Shown here: in pieces, positions 1-9,032 of the stretch
Layout of the letters: each line of letters opens with the position of its first letter
Numbering within the stretch: position 1 is the stretch's first letter
Assembly: GCF_042652345.1 (NCBI RefSeq)
Contig: NZ_JBHSJJ010000003.1
Location: forward strand, 62,001-126,000
Length of the DNA: 64,000 bases
Reading direction: 5' to 3'
Origin: Negadavirga shengliensis
Lineage (GTDB): Bacteria > Bacteroidota > Bacteroidia > Cytophagales > Cyclobacteriaceae
Program-made: the position numbers and the translations under genes
The notes under the pieces: model-generated
The model's database searches: none
Seen by the model: only the letters and a program-made list of their open reading frames with translations
What the model was told of the DNA's origin: nothing

Positions 1-402
1 TCCTCCGGAAGATCAATTGCAAATTAAATTATAAATTTCTCGAAATAACAAGACTAATTCATTGTAAATAGATTAAAATATGATTATAATAATTTATAAT
101 TATAATTTACAAATATAGAAATTTAGATTAAATACGGATTTCTGTTTTTTGCCTCCTAAAAAAACACCAAACGGGATAAATTCCGTTCATGCGTATAAGT
201 TGAGGTTTTAAGGGTTTGAATGTAGTCAAATCAGCAAAATTTGTATTTGAAATCGTTTATTGGTGCTTTTATCAAAAAGAAAAAAATTTCCAATCAATAA
301 CCTATCAAAAAAATCCCATTCATACCTGAAGCCGATCCTTTTATTAGCGAAAAATGCATTCATCTTCTAGGATATTGTCGTTTGTAGCCGGATTTATCGC
401 CT
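1..402. other. AT-rich DNA without a recognisable gene
   Basis: Very AT-rich sequence at the left edge, with many runs of A and T and frequent stops in all frames. I see no coding region, RNA gene or clear terminator. A gene reading out of the window to the left cannot be excluded. Confidence 0.5.
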
Positions 403-859
403 AAAAAAAAGGAGGGACCACGGATCCACGGATTTAGCACAGATTTATTTTCGGAAAACTGAGCAGAAAGCCAGCGACAATTTAATCTGTAGGAATCTGG
501 ACGATCTGTGGTTTTAAAAAAAGGAGGGACCACTGATTCCACGGATTTAGCACAGATTTATTTTCGGAAAACTGAGCAGAAAGCCAGCGACAATTTAATC
601 TGTGTGAATCTGGATGATCTGTGGTTTTAAAAAAAGGAGGGACCACGGATTCCACGGATTTAGCACAGATTTATTTTCGGAAAACTGAGCAGAAAGCCAG
701 CGACAATTTAATCTGTAGGAATCTGGACGATCTGTGGTTTTAAAAAAAGGAGGGACCACTGATTCCACGGATTTAGCACAGATTTATTTATAGAAAATTG
801 ACCGGAAGCTCTCCGGCAATTAAGCAGTGTGGATCCGGGTAATCTGTGGTTAAAAAAAA
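403..859. repeat. Four-unit tandem repeat, 112-113 bp per unit
   Basis: The marker GGAGGGACCAC recurs at 411, 523, 636 and 749, giving unit lengths of 112, 113 and 113 bp. Units 1 to 3 are nearly identical. Unit 1 lacks one T in its GGATTCCACGG stretch, which explains its shorter length. Unit 4 matches in its first half and diverges after about 788, then closes with the same ATCTGTGGTT tail. Within a unit, the start (CCACGGATTTAGCACAGATT) and the end (AATCTGT...GATCTGTGG) are roughly complementary, so each copy could fold into an imperfect hairpin. The units have no open frame that looks like protein. This resembles dispersed palindromic intergenic repeats of Bacteroidota, expanded here in tandem. 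Confidence 0.85.
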
Positions 860-1000
860 TGTGCTTTCCCATCTTTCCCCTGCTGTTTGACATCATGTAG
901 GACAGGCAGTCTCGGGCTGACCATATTTTCTTTATTCTCTCTAGGTTTGGAAACCTTTAAATGATTGTCAATTTGTTTTTTTCCGCAGCGATATATTAGT

Positions 1001-1032
1001 TTTGTTATTCAAAAAAACATCTTCTATATTTG
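1001..1032 (+). promoter_or_regulatory. Bacteroidota-type promoter for the TPR gene
   Basis: TTTG at 1001-1004, a 20-nt spacer, then TATATTTG at 1025-1032 match the Bacteroidota primary sigma factor consensus (TTTG, N19-21, TAnnTTTG). The predicted transcript would start near 1039, so translation should begin at the ATG codons at 1049 or 1052 and not at the upstream in-frame start at 965. Confidence 0.75.
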
Positions 1033-1048
1033 CCACTCAAAAATTAAA

Positions 1049-1771
1049 ATGATGGCGAAGCAAAAAACTAGAAAGGGGAAAGCAGTACAGGATACCTCCA
1101 GTGAGCTTCTGGAAAGCCCGGAAGCAATAGCTGACCGCCTGGGAAGGGGCGAGGCATTTCTTAAACAGAATACAAGAGTGGTGGCGGGAGCCATTGTATT
1201 ACTGATTCTGATCATTGCGGGGATTTTGTTTTTCCAGATACACAAAGCCAATCAAAATAAAAAAGCGCAGGAAGAAATGTTCCAGGCAGTTTATTATTTT
1301 GAACAGGACAGCGTGGAACTGGCGCTGAGTGGGGACGGGGTCCATCCGGGGTTTTTGAGCATCATCGATAATTATAGCGGTACCGACGCTTCCAATCTCG
1401 CCCATTTCTATGTGGGCTCTATTTATCTGTCCCAAGGTGAGTTCCAATCTGCTGCGGACCACTTAAGGAAATTTTCGTCCAGCGATTATTTTATGCAGGC
1501 CCATGCCTATTCGCTGGCGGGAGATGCTTACCTCGAATTGGGCAATACCAATGAAGCCATCAACTTTTACAGAAGGGCGGCTGAATATAAGCCCAACAAG
1601 TACTTTACACCCAAATACCTCAATAAATTGGCAATTGCCTATGAAGAAGCAGGTGATTTACGACGGGCAATAGAAACCTATGAAAAAATAGAAAACCAGT
1701 ATGTGGATTCCTATGAATTTACTACCGCACGAAAGCACAAAGCCAGACTCGAAGGCCTGGCTTCTAATTAA
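1049..1771 (+). CDS. Membrane-anchored tetratricopeptide repeat protein
   Basis: Protein of about 240 residues. It has a charged N-terminal tail of about 40 residues (KQKTRKGK...), one hydrophobic segment at about residues 44-64 (VVAGAIVLLILIIAGILFF), and a C-terminal half of alpha-helical repeats with TPR-like spacing (GSIYLSQGEFQSA, GDAYLELGNTNEAI, AIAYEEAGDLRRAI). The layout, short cytoplasmic tail, one membrane span and external TPR domain, resembles YfgM-type ancillary proteins of the envelope. Genes of this kind lie next to ribH in many Bacteroidota. I chose the ATG at 1049 because the promoter overlaps the upstream in-frame extension. ATG 1052 is equally possible. A terminator follows at 1795, so it is probably a single-gene transcript. 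Confidence 0.8.
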   Translation: MMAKQKTRKGKAVQDTSSELLESPEAIADRLGRGEAFLKQNTRVVAGAIVLLILIIAGILFFQIHKANQNKKAQEEMFQAVYYFEQDSVELALSGDGVHPGFLSIIDNYSGTDASNLAHFYVGSIYLSQGEFQSAADHLRKFSSSDYFMQAHAYSLAGDAYLELGNTNEAINFYRRAAEYKPNKYFTPKYLNKLAIAYEEAGDLRRAIETYEKIENQYVDSYEFTTARKHKARLEGLASN

Positions 1772-1794
1772 TATGAGTTTGACCTATTAATGAG

Positions 1795-1826
1795 AAGAGT
1801 AAGGCCTTGCGGTTTTACTCTTTTTT
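1795..1826 (+). terminator. Intrinsic terminator after the TPR gene
   Basis: AAGAGTAA (1795-1802) pairs with TTACTCTT (1815-1822) across a 12-nt loop and runs into a T-tract ending at 1826. It separates the TPR gene from ribH. Confidence 0.7.
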
Positions 1827-1850
1827 ATTACCCCTTATTGGAACAAAGAT

Positions 1851-2327
1851 ATGGCCACTACCCTTAAAAACCTCAGCCAACATACCCAGTCCAACATCAC
1901 CGATATCAGCCAGAAGAAATTTGCTATTGTGGTGTCAGAATGGAACGATGAAATTACCGAATCGCTCTACAATGGTGCCGTGGAGACGCTCTTAAAATAC
2001 GGGGCAAAAAAAGAAAATATCTTCCGCAAAAACGTGCCGGGTTCTTTCGAACTGCCTTTGGGCGCGCAATGGCTGGCCAAGTTGGACGAGATCGATGCTG
2101 TCATCTGCCTGGGCTGCGTGATACAGGGCGAGACCCGCCATTTTGATTTCATCTGCGATGCCGTGGCCCACGGCATTACAGAAGTAGGCCTGAAATATGA
2201 CAAGCCCGTTGTTTTTGGGGTGCTGACGCCCAATAACCAACAGCAGGCGCTGGATCGGGCAGGAGGCCAGCATGGCAACAAGGGGGATGAGGCCGCCATT
2301 ACCGCCATCAAAATGCTCGGTTTCTGA
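1851..2327 (+). CDS. ribH: 6,7-dimethyl-8-ribityllumazine synthase
   Basis: Lumazine synthase, the penultimate step of riboflavin synthesis. It condenses 5-amino-6-ribitylaminouracil with 3,4-dihydroxy-2-butanone 4-phosphate in the cytoplasm. The 158-residue length is typical. Family motifs are visible: PGSFELP at residues 63-69, which binds substrate, G93-ETRHFDF with the catalytic His at about 97, GVLT at 123-126 and HGNKG at 141-145 for phosphate. The gene stands alone among the riboflavin genes here, directly after a terminator, and lysC follows 57 bp later. No FMN riboswitch structure was recognised upstream. Confidence 0.97.
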   Translation: MATTLKNLSQHTQSNITDISQKKFAIVVSEWNDEITESLYNGAVETLLKYGAKKENIFRKNVPGSFELPLGAQWLAKLDEIDAVICLGCVIQGETRHFDFICDAVAHGITEVGLKYDKPVVFGVLTPNNQQQALDRAGGQHGNKGDEAAITAIKMLGF

Positions 2328-2383
2328 ACGGGCCCTCAATGTCAAATTTGCAAATCTATGGAAACATTTAATCCGGTTGTAGA

Positions 2384-3706
2384 ATGAAAATCATGAAATT
2401 TGGCGGGACTTCTGTAGGAAAGCCCGAGAGAATGCATCAGGTAAAGGACCTCATCTTAAGAGATAGAGAAAAAAAGATTGTGGTGTTGTCAGCTTTGTCG
2501 GGAACTACCAATGCGCTTGTGAGCATCGGGGATGCACTTGCGGATGGCAAGAAAGATGAGGCCAAAGAAAAAATTGATGCGCTGCATGAGCATTATCAGA
2601 AATTTCATCTGGAGCTGCTGTCCTCAAAGGCAAGCAGGTCCAAGGCTGCCAATATCATCAAGGAACATTTTGAGTTTCTGAATATCATTCTTAAAATATC
2701 TTTTAATGAAGCCATTAATAAAGATATCCTGGCACAGGGGGAACTGCTTTCCACAAAGCTGTTCTACACCCTGCTGCAGGAACTGGATATACAGGCGGTG
2801 TTTTTACCCGCGCTGGAATTCATGAGCATTGATGAAAACAATGAACCGGAACTCAGGAAAATCAAGGAAAGACTTGAAGCCATATTGGCAAGGTATCCTG
2901 AGGATACCATTTTCATCACGCAGGGATATATTTGTAAAAACCACAGAAATGAAGTGGACAATTTGAAGCGGGGAGGAAGTGATTATACGGCTTCTTTGAT
3001 AGGAGCAGCCTTGTCAGCTTCCGTGGTGGAAATATGGACGGATATTGATGGCATGCACAACAATGACCCCAGAATAGTGGACCAGACCAGGCCGATTGCC
3101 CATCTTTCTTTTGATGAGGCGGCGGAGCTGGCGTATTTCGGGGCAAAGATACTCCATCCGGCTTCGATATGGCCTGCACAGATGCACAATGTCCCCGTGA
3201 AATTGCTGAACACCATGGAGCCTGATGCTCCCGGCACCACCATCACCGGACAGCAGGAAGCCGTGGGGGTCAAAGCCATCGCTGCAAAGGATGGCATCAC
3301 CGCCATTAAAATCAAGTCCAGCAGAATGCTTTTGGCTTACGGTTTTTTACGCAGGGTATTTGAGATATTTGAAAAATACAGGACTTCCATCGACATGATC
3401 ACCACCTCTGAGGTGGCCATATCCCTGACCATCGACGATACCTCCCATCTGAAGGAAGTCACGGCTGAATTGCAGCGGCTGGGCAAAGTAGAGGTGGACC
3501 ATAATCTTTCCATTATCTGTATCGTGGGCAATGGTATTGTAGAACAGAAAGGTGTGCTGAAAAAGACAATGGAAACTTTGGAAGATTTTCCGGTCCGGAT
3601 GGTGTCCTATGGTGGCAGCCGGCACAATGTATCGGTATTGGTGGATGCAAAGCACAAAAACAATGCGCTTAAAAGCCTGAATTCCGGCTTGTTCCATTTC
3701 GGATAA
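2384..3706 (+). CDS. lysC: Aspartate kinase (monofunctional)
   Basis: Aspartokinase, ATP-dependent phosphorylation of L-aspartate, the first step toward lysine, threonine, methionine and diaminopimelate. The kinase domain covers about residues 1-285, with KFGGTSVG at 5-12, the GGSDYTASL active-site motif at 197-205 and TDIDGMHNNDPR at 219-230. Two C-terminal ACT domains (about 300-440, marked by MITTSEVAISLTIDD and VRMVSYGGSRHNVS) predict feedback control by an end-product amino acid. The length of 440 fits a monofunctional enzyme with no homoserine dehydrogenase part. The gene starts 57 bp after ribH and may share its transcript, or be read from an unseen promoter in the gap. Confidence 0.96.
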   Translation: MKIMKFGGTSVGKPERMHQVKDLILRDREKKIVVLSALSGTTNALVSIGDALADGKKDEAKEKIDALHEHYQKFHLELLSSKASRSKAANIIKEHFEFLNIILKISFNEAINKDILAQGELLSTKLFYTLLQELDIQAVFLPALEFMSIDENNEPELRKIKERLEAILARYPEDTIFITQGYICKNHRNEVDNLKRGGSDYTASLIGAALSASVVEIWTDIDGMHNNDPRIVDQTRPIAHLSFDEAAELAYFGAKILHPASIWPAQMHNVPVKLLNTMEPDAPGTTITGQQEAVGVKAIAAKDGITAIKIKSSRMLLAYGFLRRVFEIFEKYRTSIDMITTSEVAISLTIDDTSHLKEVTAELQRLGKVEVDHNLSIICIVGNGIVEQKGVLKKTMETLEDFPVRMVSYGGSRHNVSVLVDAKHKNNALKSLNSGLFHFG

Positions 3707-3722
3707 GCCCTGCCAAATCAAA

Positions 3723-4094
3723 ATGATGGAAGAAAACAAGGAAAACAATCAAAACTGGCTCAGGAAACTCCAGAACAAATGGCAATTAAAAAGCCTTTGG
3801 CAGGTAATTCTGGTATTGGTGGTTTTCGCCTGTACGGGATTCACAGTTTTGTTTATCAAACAGCCCATTTTTGATTTATTGGGTGTTGATATGGAAAGAG
3901 GAGGGTTTTGGAAAACCCTCCTCTATTTATTATTGGTATTGCCTCTTTACCAACTCTTCTTATTGGTTTACGGCTTTATATTTGGCCAGTTCGGCTTTTT
4001 CTGGAAAAAAGAAAAACAATTCGTTCAGCGTATAGGCATGGCTTTTACCAAGAGTGGTAAAGAGAGCAGAAAGCAAAAAATGAAAAAAAAATAA
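3723..4094 (+). CDS. Small integral membrane protein (DUF6787-like)
   Basis: A 123-residue protein with two hydrophobic segments, about residues 27-45 (WQVILVLVVFACTGFTVLF) and 68-95 (LLYLLLVLPLYQLFLLVYGFIFGQFGFFW), and strongly basic ends (KESRKQKMKKK). It resembles the Bacteroidota DUF6787 family as I remember it; the function is unknown. It starts 16 bp after lysC and ends 6 bp before the ABC exporter gene, so it is probably cotranscribed with both. Two adjacent ATG codons (3723, 3726) are possible starts. Confidence 0.75.
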   Translation: MMEENKENNQNWLRKLQNKWQLKSLWQVILVLVVFACTGFTVLFIKQPIFDLLGVDMERGGFWKTLLYLLLVLPLYQLFLLVYGFIFGQFGFFWKKEKQFVQRIGMAFTKSGKESRKQKMKKK

Positions 4095-4100
4095 GTATTT

Positions 4101-5912
4101 ATGGCTAAAATGAGAGGGATGCCTTTGGAGGAAGGAGAAAAAAGAAAACTTAACAAGAAAAACCTGGACAAGTTAGCGGGCATCTTTAGGTTTGCCTTTC
4201 CCTATAAGGGGCCTTTTGCTTTAGGGATGTTTTTCCTGCTGTTTTCCAGTCTGCTTCTGCTGACTTTCCCTTATGTTGCAGGCAAGCTCATTGACGCCGC
4301 CACGGGAGAAAGCTGGTGGATCAACGACATCAATATCATTGCTTTTATCCTGTTGGGAATACTGTTGGTACAGAGCGGATTTTCTTTTTTCCGGGTCTGG
4401 CTGTTTGCCCAGGTCAGTGAAAAATCCATGCGGGACATAAGAGTGGCACTTTATGAGAAACTGGTAAGGCTTCCCATGACCTTTTTCGATAACCGTAGAA
4501 CAGGCGAACTGGTGAGCAGGATTACTTCCGATGTGACGCTGCTGCAGGATACCTTTTCCATAACACTGGCTGAGCTTTTAAGACAATTGATTACACTGGC
4601 CGCTGGGACCGTATTTTTGTTTTACACGACGCCGAGACTTACCCTGTTTATGCTGGCAACCATCCCGGTTTTGGTGGTGATTGCCATGGTCTTCGGCAGG
4701 TTTATCAGGAAGCTTTCCAAGCAAACCCAGGATGAACTGGCTGCAGCCAATGTGGTGGTGGAAGAGACATTACAGTCCATAGTCACCGTAAAATCCTTTA
4801 CGGGGGAAGAATACGAATCTGAAAGATACAGAAGCCGCTTGAACCGCGTGGTACGCGTGGCCCTCAAGGCGGCAGGCTTTAGGGGAGCGTTTATATCATT
4901 TATCATTTTTGCATTATTCGGCGGGATCGTCGCCGTGATATGGTACGGGGCCACCTTGGTCAGTGCTGGCGAAATGAGCATTGGGGACCTGGTTTCATTC
5001 GTGTTGTATACCACTTTTATCGGAGGTTCCATTGCGGGTTTAGGAGATATCTATGGACAGGTCCAAAAGGCCATTGGCTCTTCAGAAAGGGTATTGGAAA
5101 TCCTGGAAGAGGAGCCGGAAGCGGCTGAGTCTTCCGAAGCGGCTCCGAAAATCAACGGGAAGATCGTCTTTGATAAAGTTTCTTTTCGCTACCCCACAAG
5201 ACCCGAGGTGGAAGTGTTGAAAGGCATTGATTTTAAGATCAATCCGGGAGAAAAAGTCGCGTTGGCGGGACACAGTGGAGCAGGTAAATCCACCATTATC
5301 CAGCTTCTCCTTAAATTCTATGAGGTGGGCAAAGGAGATATTCTCATTGATGATTTATCCGTCCGAAAGCGAGAAGCCAGGCAGTTGCGCTCCCAAATAG
5401 GCATCGTGCCACAGGAGGTATTGCTGTTTGGCGGGAGTATCCGCGAAAACATACTGTATGCCCGACCCGGCGCAAGTGAACAGGAAATCATTGAAGCCGC
5501 AAAAAAGGCCAACGCATGGCAATTTATAAATAATTTTCCTGAAGGTCTGGATACCATGGTGGGGGAGCGGGGCATAAAACTGTCCGGAGGGCAAAGACAG
5601 CGGATAGCCATAGCCAGGGCCATACTCAAAGACCCCGCTATCCTGGTGTTGGATGAAGCCACCTCTTCCTTGGATGCGGAGTCAGAATATTTGGTTCAGG
5701 AAGCCCTGGACGAACTGATGAAAGACCGGACCACGATTGTGATCGCCCACCGGCTGGCAACCATCAGAAAAGTGGACCGTATTTTTGTGATCAAGGAAGG
5801 GGAGATCATAGAAGAGGGGAATCATGAAACCCTGGCCCTGCAGAAAGACGGCTACTACGCCAACCTGGTCAGGCTTCAGTTTGCTGATGATGCTTTACGG
5901 CCTTTAAACTGA
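4101..5912 (+). CDS. ABC transporter, fused permease and ATPase (MsbA/MDR type)
   Basis: Half-transporter of 603 residues with a type IV exporter fold. A six-helix membrane domain spans about residues 35-325. The nucleotide-binding domain follows, with Walker A (GHSGAGKST, 390-398), Q-loop (VPQE, 436-439), signature LSGGQ (494-498), Walker B (ILVLDEA, 514-520) and switch His 550. It should act as a homodimer in the inner membrane and export a lipid or amphipathic compound. The substrate cannot be read from the sequence. The long lysine-rich N-terminus (about 30 residues) precedes the first helix. Its last 44 bp overlap the 3' end of the convergent nadC. Confidence 0.93.
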   Translation: MAKMRGMPLEEGEKRKLNKKNLDKLAGIFRFAFPYKGPFALGMFFLLFSSLLLLTFPYVAGKLIDAATGESWWINDINIIAFILLGILLVQSGFSFFRVWLFAQVSEKSMRDIRVALYEKLVRLPMTFFDNRRTGELVSRITSDVTLLQDTFSITLAELLRQLITLAAGTVFLFYTTPRLTLFMLATIPVLVVIAMVFGRFIRKLSKQTQDELAAANVVVEETLQSIVTVKSFTGEEYESERYRSRLNRVVRVALKAAGFRGAFISFIIFALFGGIVAVIWYGATLVSAGEMSIGDLVSFVLYTTFIGGSIAGLGDIYGQVQKAIGSSERVLEILEEEPEAAESSEAAPKINGKIVFDKVSFRYPTRPEVEVLKGIDFKINPGEKVALAGHSGAGKSTIIQLLLKFYEVGKGDILIDDLSVRKREARQLRSQIGIVPQEVLLFGGSIRENILYARPGASEQEIIEAAKKANAWQFINNFPEGLDTMVGERGIKLSGGQRQRIAIARAILKDPAILVLDEATSSLDAESEYLVQEALDELMKDRTTIVIAHRLATIRKVDRIFVIKEGEIIEEGNHETLALQKDGYYANLVRLQFADDALRPLN

Positions 5913-6756
5913 TGTCCATGCTTTTGACGTGGTGGGTGAGCGCGCCCACAGAAATGTAATCCACGCCACATTCAGCGACGGTTTTGATCGAGGCCTCGGT
6001 GATCCCTCCGGAGGCCTCGGTTTTGTATTTTCCGGCGATTAACCGGACGGCGGCGCGCATGGTGGATTCATCCATGTTGTCCAACATGATGATGTCCACT
6101 CCGCCTACTTCCAGTACCTCTTTTACTTCTTCAAGGTTCCTGGTTTCCACTTCTATTTTGAGGTCCAGCCGGTTTTTTTTCAGGTATTCCCTGGTGGAAT
6201 TGACCGCATTGGAAATGCCTCCCGCAAAATCGATGTGGTTGTCTTTGAGCATGACCATGTCATAAAGGGCAAAACGGTGGTTTTTTCCGCCCCCTATGGC
6301 TACAGCCCATTTTTCCATCACCCTGAAATTCGGCGTTGTTTTCCGGGTATCCAGCAGTTGGGCGGAAGTATGTTGTATGAGTTTGTTCAGCCGGTTGGTT
6401 TTGGTGGCAATGGCACTCATCCGTTGCAGACAGTTGAGAACCAACCTTTCCGTCGTGAGAATTGAAGCCGCTTTTCCGGAAACCGTGAGGCCGATATCCC
6501 CCTTTTTTACTTCTTGGCCGTCTTTTAATTTTAACATTACTTTCAGGTCCTTATCGAAATGATGAAAAATCATTTTGGCAAGTGCCAGCCCAGCAATGAT
6601 CCCGTCCTCTTTAATGATAAGTTCAGCAGACCCTTCAAGTCCGGGAGGAACAGCAGCCAATGTGGAGTGGTCTCCATCCCCTACATCTTCTGAAAAAGCG
6701 GCTTGAATAAATTCCGTTAATTTCTCTTTTGTTACGTACTGATCCATAGCCTCCAA
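5869..6756 (-). CDS. nadC: Quinolinate phosphoribosyltransferase (carboxylating)
   Basis: NAD biosynthesis: converts quinolinate and PRPP to nicotinate mononucleotide, CO2 and pyrophosphate. Family features include the N-terminal EDVGDGDHST motif (about residues 19-28), ERLVLNCLQRMSAIAT (about 102-117), the substrate-binding DTRKTTPNFR (about 136-145), KDNH (about 172-175) and the C-terminal EASGGI...VDYISVGALTH barrel end. At 295 residues it is of normal length. The start may also be the second Met, 9 bp downstream. It lies 60 bp after the DUF4783 gene and is probably its operon partner. Its 3' end runs 44 bp into the ABC transporter gene on the other strand, with no terminator between. Confidence 0.96.
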   Translation of the reverse strand: MEAMDQYVTKEKLTEFIQAAFSEDVGDGDHSTLAAVPPGLEGSAELIIKEDGIIAGLALAKMIFHHFDKDLKVMLKLKDGQEVKKGDIGLTVSGKAASILTTERLVLNCLQRMSAIATKTNRLNKLIQHTSAQLLDTRKTTPNFRVMEKWAVAIGGGKNHRFALYDMVMLKDNHIDFAGGISNAVNSTREYLKKNRLDLKIEVETRNLEEVKEVLEVGGVDIIMLDNMDESTMRAAVRLIAGKYKTEASGGITEASIKTVAECGVDYISVGALTHHVKSMDISLKAVKHHQQTEA

Positions 6757-6816
6757 AAATACTAAATATATTCAAAAGCAGCAGGCGTATTTTAGGAGTT
6801 AACGTATGGGGGCGGT

Positions 6817-7230
6817 TCATTCTTTAATGAAATCCATCCTGTATACCATCAAATGGCCCTCATCATCGATTTTGCCCCGGATGAGTACCCGGAACTTGTC
6901 ATCTTTGGCACAATAGATTCCGATGATATATAGGAGGTTCTCTGAAGTCCGGCCTTCCTGTACGGTCTCAAAGCCGGTGGCTGGATAGGTTTTGAAAAAA
7001 TCCCGGAGAACCATTTCAGCCTGGCTTTTGGAAAAATCCTTTTTGTTATTGTTCAAGCTGATTTCCACCATCTCATCAAAATATTTTGCCAAAGCTTTGC
7101 TGGATCCCTCATTGAGCGCAACCGATACGCCACCCGCTTCATTGGGGAGCTGGGCGTGGGATACCTCTGACAGGCATAGGTTAACCAGACCGGTGGTAAT
7201 GATCAGGATGAGCACACTTGGAATTTTCAT
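6817..7230 (-). CDS. Exported DUF4783 protein (NTF2-like)
   Basis: A 137-residue protein with a signal peptide (about residues 1-26, ending ...SEVSHAQ). The mature part has the pattern of the Bacteroidota DUF4783 family: KALAKYFDEMVEIS, then KSQAEMVLRDFFKTYP, then YIIGIYCAKDDKFRVLIRGK and a final strand MVYRMDFIKE. This predicts an NTF2-like cone fold in the periplasm with unknown ligand. In Bacteroidota these genes commonly sit beside nadC, as here. A well-formed promoter lies directly upstream on the minus strand (7257-7287). Confidence 0.8.
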   Translation of the reverse strand: MKIPSVLILIITTGLVNLCLSEVSHAQLPNEAGGVSVALNEGSSKALAKYFDEMVEISLNNNKKDFSKSQAEMVLRDFFKTYPATGFETVQEGRTSENLLYIIGIYCAKDDKFRVLIRGKIDDEGHLMVYRMDFIKE

Positions 7231-7256
7231 ATTTTTTCTTCATTCAAAATCCAAGC

Positions 7257-7287
7257 CAAAAATAAAATCTCCGACATATTAAAACAA
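7257..7287 (-). promoter_or_regulatory. Promoter of the DUF4783-nadC operon
   Basis: Read on the minus strand: TTG at 7287-7285, 20-nt spacer, TATTTTTG at 7264-7257. Both elements and the spacing match the Bacteroidota consensus, about 27 bp before the ATG at 7230. Confidence 0.7.
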
Positions 7288-7363
7288 ATTGGCCGGTCTG
7301 CCCAATCGGGAACTGAAAAAATAGATAATTTGCCTTTATGAAGAGCCATTGTTTTTAAAGTCT

Positions 7364-7371
7364 TATATTTG
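7364..7371 (+). promoter_or_regulatory. Candidate -7 element upstream of gpmI
   Basis: TATATTTG matches the TAnnTTTG consensus, but no TTG stands 19-21 nt upstream, so this is a weak call. It would give a leader of about 110 nt. Confidence 0.3.
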
Positions 7372-7487
7372 CCTTTTATAAATCAAAAGTACCGGCAATT
7401 CCTGAAATGAACTTGGGACAAGGAAATACAGTTGTGTCATCTGACATGATTTGTTTTTTTTGACAATCGGAATAAAGAATTATAAAT

Positions 7488-9011
7488 ATGAACAAAAAAG
7501 TTTTATTGATGATATTGGATGGTTGGGGTCTGGCTCCCAATCCTGACGTCTCCGCAATTGACAAAGCCAAAACACCTTTTATTGACAGTTTATACGAAAA
7601 ATACCCGCATTCCAAACTGGATGCATCCGGTCTTTCTGTAGGTTTGCCTGAGGGGCAAATGGGTAATTCTGAGGTGGGGCATATGAATATCGGTGCCGGC
7701 AGAGTGGTTTACCAGGACCTGGTGAAAATCAATAAAGCTGTGGAATCCGGCGACCTGAACCATAACCCCGTATTAAAAGAGGCTTTTGAGAAAGCAAAGA
7801 AGGCGGGAAAAAAAGTGCATTTTATAGGCTTGGTCTCGGATGGCGGCGTACATGCCCATATCAATCACCTAAAAGGTCTTTGTGACGCGGCAAAAGCCCA
7901 TGACATGGAAAATGTATTTATCCACGCCTTTACGGACGGAAGGGATACCGATCCAAAAAGCGGGCTGCGTTTTCTGGATGAAGTCAACCGCCACTGTGCG
8001 GAAACCACCGGAAAAGTGGCTTCCATCATAGGCCGGTATTATGCCATGGACAGGGACAACAGGTGGGAAAGGGTGAAACTTGCCTACGACGCCATGGTCC
8101 ATGGGGAAGGTGAAAAATCCAAAGACCTCTTGTCAGCGATCAGGAAATCTTATTCCAACGGGGTGACCGATGAGTTTATACGCCCCATTATCCAGGTAGA
8201 TCAGGACGGGAAGCCTATTGGGCTTGTCGAAGAGGGGGATACGGTGGTTTGCTTTAATTTCCGGACGGACCGCGGAAGGGAAATCACAGAGGTGCTCACG
8301 CAAAAGGATTTTCCTGATTACAATATGAAGAAACTGCCGCTGAACTATATAACCTTTACCCAATATGATGAGACATTCCAAGGGGTTTCCGTGATTTTTG
8401 AGAAAGATAACCTCAGCAATACCCTGGGTGAGATTCTTGCCAAAAACGGGAAAAAACAGATCAGGATAGCGGAAACCGAAAAATATCCCCACGTTACCTT
8501 CTTTTTCTCCGGAGGCAGGGAGCGGGTGTTTGAAGGTGAGACCAGAATACTCTGCAATTCGCCTAAAGTGGCCACATACGATCTTCAGCCCGAAATGAGC
8601 GCTTTTGAGATCGCCAAAAAAATCAACCAGGAACTGCCCAAAAAAGAAGCGGATTTTATTTGTCTCAATTTTGCCAATGCGGACATGGTGGGGCATACCG
8701 GTGTCTTTGAGGCTGCTGTCAAAGCCTGCGAAGCCGTGGATAAATGTGCTGAATTGGTAATTGATACAGCGCTGGAAAATGATTATGCCATCATCGTGAT
8801 CGCCGACCATGGCAACAGCGACTGTATGGTCAATGAGGACGGTACCCCCAATACTGCCCATACCACCAACCTGGTGCCATGCATCATGGTGGATAGACAC
8901 GACCGATTGGAGGTAAAAGGCGGAAAACTGGGAGATCTTGCCCCCACCATTCTCACAATGATAGGTTTGGATATCCCGTCTGAAATGACCGGAGAGATAT
9001 TGTTGAAATAA
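7488..9011 (+). CDS. gpmI: 2,3-bisphosphoglycerate-independent phosphoglycerate mutase
   Basis: Glycolysis and gluconeogenesis: interconverts 3- and 2-phosphoglycerate, using two metal ions (usually Mn) and a phosphoserine intermediate. It belongs to the alkaline phosphatase superfamily. The 507-residue length is typical. Visible motifs are the metal-binding LDGWG (D11), the catalytic Ser within GQMGNSEVGHMNIGAGR (S61), FTDGRDTDP, GRYYAMDRDNRWER, and the second metal cluster NFANADMVGHTG and IADHGNSD. The following lipoprotein gene starts 21 bp after the stop and is probably in the same transcript. Confidence 0.97.
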   Translation: MNKKVLLMILDGWGLAPNPDVSAIDKAKTPFIDSLYEKYPHSKLDASGLSVGLPEGQMGNSEVGHMNIGAGRVVYQDLVKINKAVESGDLNHNPVLKEAFEKAKKAGKKVHFIGLVSDGGVHAHINHLKGLCDAAKAHDMENVFIHAFTDGRDTDPKSGLRFLDEVNRHCAETTGKVASIIGRYYAMDRDNRWERVKLAYDAMVHGEGEKSKDLLSAIRKSYSNGVTDEFIRPIIQVDQDGKPIGLVEEGDTVVCFNFRTDRGREITEVLTQKDFPDYNMKKLPLNYITFTQYDETFQGVSVIFEKDNLSNTLGEILAKNGKKQIRIAETEKYPHVTFFFSGGRERVFEGETRILCNSPKVATYDLQPEMSAFEIAKKINQELPKKEADFICLNFANADMVGHTGVFEAAVKACEAVDKCAELVIDTALENDYAIIVIADHGNSDCMVNEDGTPNTAHTTNLVPCIMVDRHDRLEVKGGKLGDLAPTILTMIGLDIPSEMTGEILLK

Positions 9012-9032
9012 TAATTGGGAACAGGCAAACTT

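Noticed and set aside
403..859. CRISPR array
   Set aside because: The repeating units are 112-113 bp with no short constant repeat separated by unique spacers. It is an ordinary tandem repeat and no cas genes are near.
1807..1995. Plus-strand frame of 62 codons ahead of ribH
   Set aside because: It is the ribH start region read in another frame, and ribH has strong family motifs.
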